Translations under genes and position numbers: made by a program
Notes under the pieces: model-generated
Databases searched by the model: none
What the model was told of the DNA's origin: nothing
What the model saw: the letters and a program-made list of their open reading frames with translations, nothing else
Shown here: in pieces, positions 35,666-42,777 of the stretch
How the letters are laid out: each line of letters starts with the position of its first letter
Numbering within the stretch: position 1 is the stretch's first letter
Source: an uncultured Acetatifactor sp.
GTDB lineage: Bacteria > Bacillota > Clostridia > Lachnospirales > Lachnospiraceae
Length of the DNA stretch: 64,000 nt
Reading direction: 5' to 3'
NCBI GenBank assembly: GCA_910584865.1
Contig: CAJUCE010000008.1
Location: 10,280-74,279, forward strand

Positions 35666-37120
35666 TCACATCGCCCCATCCCTCCGGAACACAACCCCCA
35701 CAGTCCTCACCAAAATCCGCAGATCCAGCGCCATACTCCACTCCGTTATGTACTTCGTATCCAGCTTCACAACCTCTTCAAAATCCGTGATCTTGCTCCT
35801 CCCGCTGACCTGCCACAGCCCCGTGATCCCGGGACGCACCGCCAGGCGGGCTCTGTGATGGGGCTCATATCTCTCCCATTCATCCAACGTAGGCGGCCTG
35901 GTTCCCACCAGGCTCATGTCACCTTTCAATACATTCAGAAACTGGGGAAACTCATCCAGGCTGTGGTCCCGTATAAAATTCCCGATCCCCTTCTTCACAC
36001 TGCCGTCTTCCAGTATCCTGCATCCGATAATGCGGGGGTCTCCCTCTACCTTAAACATCAGCCCGTCCCCATGGCGGTTACGCTCCATCAGGGCCTTTTT
36101 CCGCTCCTCCGCATCCGGATACATGCTGCGGAATTTATAGATCCGAAACTTTTTCCCGTTCCTTCCCACCCGTTCCTGGGTAAAGAAAATCGGCCCGGGG
36201 GAAGCAATACAGATGGCCGGCGCCAGGAAGAGTGTCAACACCGCAGTGATCAGGCATCCCGCGATTCCTCCGGCGATGTCCATGGCTCTCTTACAGAACT
36301 GCTGCAGAGGGGTGGCTGCGCTGATGCTGGTGGTCAGCACGGTATAGTCCCCAAGCTGTCCCACAAACTGCCTTAATCCGCCGCTTTCCTGCGCCTTATA
36401 GACGCCGACGTGTACCACCACGCCCATCCCGGCCAGCTGACTGGCCAGCTCCTCCGGATAGGCCCCCTCCCGGGGCAGGACGATAAATGCCTCGTCCACC
36501 CAGCTACGGCACACTGCCTCCGTCACGTCCGACGCCACCGCCACTACCGGGATCCCTTCGATCTCTCTTCCCCGCAAATCCCGGTCCAGCACAGCGATCC
36601 CTGCAATCCGGTACTGCTCCAAATAGTGTTCTCTGATATCCTGCACCACCTCCGCCGCCAGCTTCTCATGGGTCACAATCAGCAGAGAACGTTCCTCTCC
36701 TGCCGCAGCCAGCCGTTTCTGAAGCCATGCCTTCCAGAACAGTCTGCTAAAATACCCCATGCACACATACAGCAGCGCCATCAGATAAATGACAAATCTG
36801 GCCCCCGGCACCTCCTTCTCCGTGGTGAACAGGTAAAATACCACAATTCCTTCTACCACGCAGTCATGCCGCAGAGTCATGGCGAATTCCTGGTAATATC
36901 CCCGCTTGAGCACGTCCCGGAAAGTATTCAACAAAAACATCACCGCTACGTCCGCCAGCAGAATCACGATTCCGATACTGCGGTACTCCCTGTCGGCATA
37001 GGGGCTGTTTGGGCCCATCCGCACCGTGTAGGCCAGCATGAAGGCCGCCTGCAGGCACAACAGATCCAATAATATGAAATCCAGGTGCTTCAGCCATCCT
37101 CCGGCTTTCTTCCTGTACAT
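35666..37120 (-). CDS. Initiating undecaprenyl-phosphate sugar phosphotransferase
   Basis: 484 residues. Four N-terminal spans (to about 140), a Rossmann-like middle domain, one more span near 285-310, then the catalytic bacterial sugar transferase domain: QERVGRNGKKFRIYKFRSM, DEFPQFLNVLKGDMSLVGTRP and RPGITGLWQVSGR. This is the WbaP/EpsE-type enzyme that moves a sugar-1-phosphate to undecaprenyl phosphate, starting the repeat unit. It is the first gene of the locus and is GC-rich like the flanking chromosome, in contrast to the AT-rich genes after 34.2 kb. The start codon has a weak Shine-Dalgarno (GGAG further upstream). Confidence 0.95.
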   Translation of the reverse strand: MYRKKAGGWLKHLDFILLDLLCLQAAFMLAYTVRMGPNSPYADREYRSIGIVILLADVAVMFLLNTFRDVLKRGYYQEFAMTLRHDCVVEGIVVFYLFTTEKEVPGARFVIYLMALLYVCMGYFSRLFWKAWLQKRLAAAGEERSLLIVTHEKLAAEVVQDIREHYLEQYRIAGIAVLDRDLRGREIEGIPVVAVASDVTEAVCRSWVDEAFIVLPREGAYPEELASQLAGMGVVVHVGVYKAQESGGLRQFVGQLGDYTVLTTSISAATPLQQFCKRAMDIAGGIAGCLITAVLTLFLAPAICIASPGPIFFTQERVGRNGKKFRIYKFRSMYPDAEERKKALMERNRHGDGLMFKVEGDPRIIGCRILEDGSVKKGIGNFIRDHSLDEFPQFLNVLKGDMSLVGTRPPTLDEWERYEPHHRARLAVRPGITGLWQVSGRSKITDFEEVVKLDTKYITEWSMALDLRILVRTVGVVFRRDGAM

Positions 37121-37272
37121 AACCGCAACACTCCCCTATGTAAACCTGTCCCCTAACTCCTCAGCAGGCGGAATCTTAACCGCTATGTATTTCTGCGTTC
37201 CGCCACCCCTCCCTGTCATGCTCACAATTCACTTCTAAAAAACGGAAATTAGGACTTCCTACCCCTAAATCT

Positions 37273-37418
37273 CAAAAGGTATACTTTTTGAATCAAAACC
37301 TCCCTGGGCAAATTTTACTAAGAAAAAAGCCATTTCTCTCTTGCCTTTTCCGCAAATTTGTATTAAAATAGACAAAGTTTTAGAAATTTATTTCTGTTCC
37401 AAAAAGTATACTTTTTGG
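37273..37418. promoter_or_regulatory. Two AT-rich palindromes upstream of the polysaccharide operon
   Basis: CCAAAAAGTATACTTTTTGG (37399-37418) is a perfect 20-bp palindrome. CAAAAGGTATACTTTTTG (37273-37290) is a one-mismatch relative 126 bp away. Such spaced pairs suggest a dimeric regulator with looping. The rest of the 430-bp gap (37121-37552) shows no gene; promoter boxes here are too weak to fix. Confidence 0.6.
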
Positions 37419-37493
37419 GAATACTTTTAGACGCAACTCTATTGATGATCCATGTTTTACTAAGGATAATTTATCAAAGAAGAGCTTTCCATG

Positions 37494-37525
37494 AAAAAAG
37501 GCAATTAGCCTGTCAGCCAATTACC
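37494..37525 (-). terminator. Intrinsic terminator after the DUF4143 ATPase
   Basis: On the minus strand GGTAATTGGC pairs (with wobbles) with GGCTAATTGCC around TGACA, followed by TTTTTT (37494-37499). It lies directly after the stop at 37553. Confidence 0.75.
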
Positions 37526-37552
37526 CCAAAGAACTGATAAATGAAAAAATGA

Positions 37553-38842
37553 TTATAGATTGCAGACCGCATACAGCGGAAGGTTGATCAACCATTCCTC
37601 TTCCTGATAGTCCTTCAGCGAAATCCGCACTGCATATGCCGGTTTATATTTTCGGCAATACGCCTTCAGGCTCTTGGCCTGCAGGCTAACCTCCGCTTTC
37701 ACTTCAACCGGCACTATATGCTTTCCTTTTTGAACGGTGAAATCCATTTCAAAATTTGCACTGTCGGTTCCGAAGTAATACGGAATATAGCTTGTATCAG
37801 AAATAAGCTGCTGTAGTACGTATTGCTCAGTAAGCGCACCCTTGAACTCCCGGAAGATCTCGTTTCCCTCCAGAATCGACTCCATATCCAGATCGCTCAT
37901 CGCCCCCAGGAGACCTACATCCAGAAAAAATAGCTTGAATGCGCTGAAATCAATATATGCTTTCAACGGAACGGATGGGCTGGAGACTTTGTATACCTTC
38001 GTAATAAGACCGCAATCCAACAGCCATTCAATAGCGATTTCGAAATCCTTCATTCTGGCGCCCTTTTTGATCTGTCCAAAGAAAAACTTTTTGTTCTCCT
38101 TAGCCAGCTGCATGGGAATCGAATTCCAAACCATTCGAATCCGCGCCAGATTTGCATTCTCCGAATGTTTTCCGAAATCATCTTCGTACTGTTCCAATAT
38201 AGACTTCTGCAGTCTCCTCACTTCCGTATAATCCTTATGTTCTGCAAAAAACGCGGCCACCTCGGGCATACCGCCTACATAGTAATAATTTTTGAGCCAG
38301 AATATATATTGATTCCGAAAATCGCTAATCAGTGCATAATCCTTTTTTTCCAGTAATCCGGCAAGCTGCCCCTCCCCCATTGCCTCCAGAAATTCGCGAT
38401 AATTCAAAGGGTAAAGCTCCATGGTATCCACCTTGCCAACCGGAAATGAGACTCCCCTGTGAATCGCCACGCCCAAAAGAGATCCTGCTGCAATAACCGC
38501 ATACTGCGGTGCATTTTCACAAAAATATTTCAATGCTTCCAATGCCTTCGGTGCTTCCTGGATTTCATCAAGTATAATGAGTGTATCTTCAGGTGTCACT
38601 TCCTGTTTTGTCTCTATATTAATGTTCATAAGAATACGCTCAATATCGTAATCCTCATCAAATACTCTGGCCATTCGCTGATTATTATAAAATGTGATAT
38701 ACGCTGTTTTTTCAAAGTACTGTTTCCCGAATTCCTTCATCAACCATGTTTTACCAACCTGTCTTGCTCCTTTGATAACCAATGGCTTTCGATTCGGCCG
38801 TTTCTTCCACTCGATCAATTGCTGCATCGCCGTCCTTTTCAC
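37553..38842 (-). CDS. AAA ATPase with DUF4143 (orphan ATP-binding protein)
   Basis: About 429 residues. Walker A VIKGARQVGKTWLM and Walker B LIILDEIQ, the AAA_14 type, are followed by a C-terminal DUF4143 nuclease-like domain (SANFEMDFTVQKGKHIVPVEVKA, a PD-(D/E)XK-like pattern). This large Clostridia family is widespread, often mobile, and has no settled function. The GTG at 38840-38842, eight bases after GGAGG, is the likely start; an upstream ATG at 38857 overlaps that site. It is a single gene ended by its own terminator. Confidence 0.9.
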   Translation of the reverse strand: MKRTAMQQLIEWKKRPNRKPLVIKGARQVGKTWLMKEFGKQYFEKTAYITFYNNQRMARVFDEDYDIERILMNINIETKQEVTPEDTLIILDEIQEAPKALEALKYFCENAPQYAVIAAGSLLGVAIHRGVSFPVGKVDTMELYPLNYREFLEAMGEGQLAGLLEKKDYALISDFRNQYIFWLKNYYYVGGMPEVAAFFAEHKDYTEVRRLQKSILEQYEDDFGKHSENANLARIRMVWNSIPMQLAKENKKFFFGQIKKGARMKDFEIAIEWLLDCGLITKVYKVSSPSVPLKAYIDFSAFKLFFLDVGLLGAMSDLDMESILEGNEIFREFKGALTEQYVLQQLISDTSYIPYYFGTDSANFEMDFTVQKGKHIVPVEVKAEVSLQAKSLKAYCRKYKPAYAVRISLKDYQEEEWLINLPLYAVCNL

Positions 38843-39143
38843 TGTCGCTACCTCCATTGATATAAGTATATACTGCTTCGAAAAGATTATCAACACTTTT
38901 TAGCCGGATATTTGATGCATAGAACACATTATCTAATAGCACTATGTACTTTTATGTAAAAAAATTAATTCTGGCAAGAAACACATACTGCGCAAACTGG
39001 CATTGTTAAAAAATCCTATTCTGGCACTTTCTATCATACCACTTTTCAATTACACTTATAACGCGGTTAGGTTCATAGATATTCGGGAATGAATAGAATG
39101 ATATTTTAACTGGATGAAAAATAATTTCAGGAGATGAAAAAAC
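38843..39143. other. Divergent intergenic region
   Basis: About 300 AT-rich bases between the divergent ATPase and ECF S-component genes. TTCTGGCA occurs twice (near 38970 and 39018). I see no recognised riboswitch; a possible TTATAA -10 lies near 39056. Nothing further can be supported. Confidence 0.4.
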
Positions 39144-40079
39144 ATGAGTGTGAAGAAAAAGATGGACGTACCAAAAAAGAAAAAGACTTACGGACTGCTG
39201 ATAATGGGAGCTATTCTGTTGATTGCGGGAATTATCTTCGCTGTATACGCCTACAATACCAGCTATCAGGACTCTCTTCCTGTAGGAAAACAATTGTCTG
39301 AGGTAAAGGCACAGATCAGCGCGGTAAAAGAAGGCACCGAAGACGGCGATCTGGATGCGCTCAATGCGCAGGCAAGCCTGCTTTCCAGCCAGAAACTAAG
39401 TCTGGAACGCCCCTATTCCTATGGGCTGACTTTGGTATTTTTTGCCATCCTGCTGACTGCGAAAGGAATTTACAATGCAGTGATCGGTATTGCCAAAGAT
39501 GAGAAATCCGACATAAAACGGCTTGCGCAGGCCGGGCTTTTAACGGCACTATGTTATATCGGTTTTGCTTTCTTTAAAATTGATATTCCTGCCGGTACCG
39601 AGAAGGCATCCTTTCACTTCGGGAATGTTTTCTGTGTGTTGGCTGCGCTTCTACTTGGCGGTTATTGGGGCGGCCTGGCCGGTGCAGTAGGCATGACGAT
39701 AGGCGATCTCACTACGTCTTATGTAACCAGTGCACCCAAGACCTTTTTGCTGAAGCTTTGTATCGGACTGATTGTGGGGCTGGTGGCTCATAAAATCTTC
39801 AAGCTCTGCCGCAGTCATTCCGCGAAATATGTAACTGGTGTCACGATCCTGGCCTCTGTCTGCGGCATGGCCTTTAATATCGTAGCCGATCCCCTGGTTG
39901 GTTATTTCTATAAAACCTATCTGTTTGGGGTCCCGCAGGATATCACCGCCATTCTTGTGAAAATCAGCGCACTGACCACCAGTGTCAATGCTGTCGTGGC
40001 AGTAATTGCCGCATCTGTCATTTATCTGGCCTTAAGGCCTGCACTACAAAAGGCCGGTTTATTTGTAGAAGTATCCTGA
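39144..40079 (+). CDS. ECF-type transporter S component with N-terminal extension
   Basis: 311 residues. The C-terminal 185 residues look like a substrate-capture subunit of an energy-coupling-factor transporter: about six spans, FHFGNVFCVLAALLLGGYWG and AGAVGMTIGDL typical of vitamin S components. Ahead lies an uncommon extension of about 125 residues with a basic start, two membrane spans (18-38, 92-112) and a charged helix between. ATPase and T subunits are not in the window. The vitamin is not predictable and no riboswitch is seen. GGAG precedes the ATG by about ten bases. Confidence 0.82.
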   Translation: MSVKKKMDVPKKKKTYGLLIMGAILLIAGIIFAVYAYNTSYQDSLPVGKQLSEVKAQISAVKEGTEDGDLDALNAQASLLSSQKLSLERPYSYGLTLVFFAILLTAKGIYNAVIGIAKDEKSDIKRLAQAGLLTALCYIGFAFFKIDIPAGTEKASFHFGNVFCVLAALLLGGYWGGLAGAVGMTIGDLTTSYVTSAPKTFLLKLCIGLIVGLVAHKIFKLCRSHSAKYVTGVTILASVCGMAFNIVADPLVGYFYKTYLFGVPQDITAILVKISALTTSVNAVVAVIAASVIYLALRPALQKAGLFVEVS

Positions 40080-40221
40080 AAAGATCGTTAAGAAATCCTC
40101 ATACATGTCAGGCTGCGGGGCAGCCAAAGAATAACCTCTGACCCTGCCCTCCATGCATGGGGAATTTCTTTACCTATACTCTATGGCATATCGACCTCTT
40201 TCCGTCCGCTCAAACTACACC

Positions 40222-40294
40222 GTTGCATTAGTTCCTGCGAGTCAATGCCTGATGTCCGCAACAAGACGGCGGACACGTCTATTGACGGCAACAC
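40222..40294. repeat. Nested imperfect palindrome
   Basis: GTTGC/GCAAC, GTCAAT/ATTGAC and GTCCGC/GCGGAC nest around a nine-base loop in the gap between the ECF gene and the convergent DUF4097 gene. There is no T-run, so it is not a standard terminator. Confidence 0.5.
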
Positions 40295-40349
40295 CGTACC
40301 CGTGTGGACAGCAAAGTCACAGCCAAAATTGCCAGACAAGCTGATTTCC

Positions 40350-41378
40350 TCATGAACCCATAAAGTTAATCTGGATATTTCCCATTGAACATTCTATATC
40401 AAGCTTCTTGCCCGCATGGTTGTCGATCTCTCTCTCTTCTCCAATTCCTCCGTAACTATCCCTTCCGATATTGATCGTGCCCATGGCGCCTTCCAGACTA
40501 TAATTGAAATCTCTCTGTTCTGCGTCCAATGTCAGCTCTACATATCCCATAGAACACTCTATATCTGCGTCTCCGTTCAACTCACCTGCTCCGGTAAAAC
40601 TTCCCATTCCCACATCTACATTCAAATTATTGATTTTCATATCAGATATATCAATTACCCCTGCACCGACTGATGCATCCAGCTCCTGCACCTGTATATT
40701 TCCAAGGCAGATCTCTCCGGCTCCGACTTCCACTGACGCCTCTTTTGCATAGAGATCATACAACTGCAAATATCCGGCCCCGACTTCAATATCCACTTCA
40801 TCAAAATTGTAACCGTCAGGCAAATAAAGTGTAACCTTGCGCTCTACTATATCGTTCCAATGCGTTATGGAATCGTTGATTGATTTTACATACAGGGTAT
40901 CTCCCTCTACATATCCCTGAAACTTATAGGCATTCTCCGCCTCCAGATAAATAGAATCGTCTTCGGATTTTACCGTATACAGCTGACATGCTCCCACCTC
41001 GATATCCAGATTGCGGATATTGCCGCCAGGACAGTATTTTTCCACATGATCACTCCTGATATCGTGCGCCTGATTAAAGATATCCTCATTCTCTCCGTCA
41101 AAATCGTCCCAGTCCTGATATCCTTCATCAATGATGAGATCCTCCTGGTCACTGTCAAAAAAGCCGCCAAAGTTTCCCCCAAACAGACCTCCCCAGGCAT
41201 CCATTTTCCAATTCCACCAGTTGTTGGAATTTAATCTGACATTCCCTCTGGTCACGGATTCCACCACCTGTGAGACTGTGGTCCTGCCTGCCTGCATTCC
41301 GCCTACCGTGGCCAGCACACATCCAACCACTCCAAACACAAGTGCAATTATTGCACAGCCTTTCATAAATTTTTTCAT
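40350..41378 (-). CDS. DUF4097-type membrane-anchored beta-helix protein
   Basis: 342 residues: a short basic start, one membrane span (about 5-27), an acidic linker and a repetitive beta-rich C-terminus (VDIEVGAGYLQLYDL, ASVEVGAGEICLGN, ASVGAGVIDISDM) as in DUF4097 putative adhesin domains. It is the last gene of the PadR-DUF1700-DUF4097 operon, a common Firmicute trio linked to envelope stress, of unknown biochemical role. It starts 18 bp after the DUF1700 gene. Confidence 0.88.
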   Translation of the reverse strand: MKKFMKGCAIIALVFGVVGCVLATVGGMQAGRTTVSQVVESVTRGNVRLNSNNWWNWKMDAWGGLFGGNFGGFFDSDQEDLIIDEGYQDWDDFDGENEDIFNQAHDIRSDHVEKYCPGGNIRNLDIEVGACQLYTVKSEDDSIYLEAENAYKFQGYVEGDTLYVKSINDSITHWNDIVERKVTLYLPDGYNFDEVDIEVGAGYLQLYDLYAKEASVEVGAGEICLGNIQVQELDASVGAGVIDISDMKINNLNVDVGMGSFTGAGELNGDADIECSMGYVELTLDAEQRDFNYSLEGAMGTINIGRDSYGGIGEEREIDNHAGKKLDIECSMGNIQINFMGS

Positions 41379-41396
41379 TCTGAGCCGTCCTCCCCT

Positions 41397-42233
41397 CTAT
41401 CTGACTGTAGCTTTTGCCGGTTTTTTTCTGAATAAACGGAATAATGACCCAATTCCTCTGAATATGGCCGGTGTCAGGATCCCCGCCATAGCCACAGTAA
41501 GCATCAAAAACAGGATTCCGATACATCCGCAGACCAGTCCGCCTCCTATCATAGCCATCCCTACCCATGGATTGGCAAAAAGGCAAATAATACCGGTTAC
41601 CACCAGCACCACCAATACCAGCAAAAGCACCACCGCCGTTACACCGAAACCAAAAATCATTCCAAACCATGCTGCCAGCAGCCCGAATACCGTTCCGAGT
41701 ATAGCCAGTGCCACCCCTGCAATCACCGGAAAACCAAACACCAATACGGTTACCAACATCGCGATGGCCCATACAGGCATACCTTCTTTTTTCGGTTTCT
41801 CAGGAGAATAAGATGCCGATCCGGATGCATCCTGGTCATAGTGGAAGGTATTTCCGGAAGCAAACGTGCTTTGTGACATCGTATCCTGACTGCTTCTCCC
41901 ATAATCGGAAAAGATACTTCCGCCCTTACCCTTATCCCCTTCCTCCGAAGCGCTCTGGCTGTCTGTATTATTTTGTCCGTATTTCATAACAACTCTGTCG
42001 GAAGCCTTTACCTTCCGGGCGGCAGCCTCTCCCTCAGCGCTTCCCAGCAAATCTCTTTTGATGTTTTCCGCCACTCTTGCAGGATTTCCCAATGCCTCGA
42101 TCACCTGCTGTTCATTTTCCGCGCCTGCATCGTCAAAATAATCATTGTAATACTGCATTGCCTCCTCGCGTTCTGTAGAAGGAATGCTTTGCAGCAGGCT
42201 TTCCAGTTGATTCATAAAATCTGTTCTTTTCAT
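41397..42233 (-). CDS. DUF1700 (HAAS-type) membrane protein
   Basis: 278 residues. N-terminal helical HAAS domain: MNQLESLLQSIPSTEREEAM followed by YYNDYFDDAGAENEQQVIEALGNP, which typically senses or titrates the adjacent PadR repressor. A polar linker (residues 75-150) leads to four or five membrane spans at the C-terminus. Its ATG overlaps the PadR stop by four bases, so the two are translationally coupled. Confidence 0.92.
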   Translation of the reverse strand: MKRTDFMNQLESLLQSIPSTEREEAMQYYNDYFDDAGAENEQQVIEALGNPARVAENIKRDLLGSAEGEAAARKVKASDRVVMKYGQNNTDSQSASEEGDKGKGGSIFSDYGRSSQDTMSQSTFASGNTFHYDQDASGSASYSPEKPKKEGMPVWAIAMLVTVLVFGFPVIAGVALAILGTVFGLLAAWFGMIFGFGVTAVVLLLVLVVLVVTGIICLFANPWVGMAMIGGGLVCGCIGILFLMLTVAMAGILTPAIFRGIGSLFRLFRKKPAKATVR

Positions 42234-42553
42234 ACCAATACCCTTCCCTCAAACAATCCTGTAATTTTGTCCGCATATCTGCGCCACTCACTCTCGTACA
42301 ATTGCAATTGTGCCCACCCCCGGCTGGTTACCTTATAATAACGCCTGTTCCTTCCTGCGCACTCCATGTCATATACTTCCAGACAATCATCCTTTTGAAG
42401 CCTTCGCAGTACCGGATACAATGTGGATTCCGACAATTCAATCACCTGCCGGACTTCCTGGGTAATCTTATATCCATAGGTTCCATTCGGTTCCTTGGAC
42501 ACAACAGCCAGCACGATCGCATCCAAAAGTGCTGCTCCTGTATTAAATACCAT
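42230..42553 (-). CDS. PadR-family transcriptional regulator
   Basis: 107 residues, the short PadR type. The winged helix shows EPNGTYGYKITQEVRQVIELSESTLYPVLRRLQ (split across helices), with wing RNRRYYKVTSRG. It should repress its own operon via the palindrome at 42641-42692. I start at ATG 42551-42553 (GGAG eight bases upstream) rather than the GTG or ATG before it. Confidence 0.94.
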   Translation of the reverse strand: MVFNTGAALLDAIVLAVVSKEPNGTYGYKITQEVRQVIELSESTLYPVLRRLQKDDCLEVYDMECAGRNRRYYKVTSRGWAQLQLYESEWRRYADKITGLFEGRVLV

Positions 42554-42640
42554 CCGATCCACTCCTTACTATAGAACTCAATTCCATCCATTCTGCTTCC
42601 TGTGATATCATACTTTCGCATATAACATACATTTGTATAA

Positions 42641-42703
42641 TATTATATGACGTATAATATCAGTTGATAACTATACTATACGTCATATAATATCATATGT
42701 CAA
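42641..42703 (-). promoter_or_regulatory. PadR operon promoter and operator
   Basis: Minus strand TTGACA (42698-42703), 17-base spacer, TATAGT (42675-42680). TATTATATGACGTATA (42641-42656) and TATACGTCATATAATA (42677-42692) are perfect 16-bp inverted repeats separated by 20 bp; the right arm covers the spacer and -10. A regulator on this site would block polymerase directly. Confidence 0.85.
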
Positions 42704-42777
42704 TACCTATTTTTGATATAACTAAAAATTTTTATTCTTAATTTTTATCCGCAGGTTTGATTGAAAATAGTTTGATA

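Noticed and set aside
39020..39143. Vitamin or preQ1 riboswitch before the ECF S component
   Set aside because: No conserved core of the folate, preQ1, TPP or cobalamin classes could be matched.
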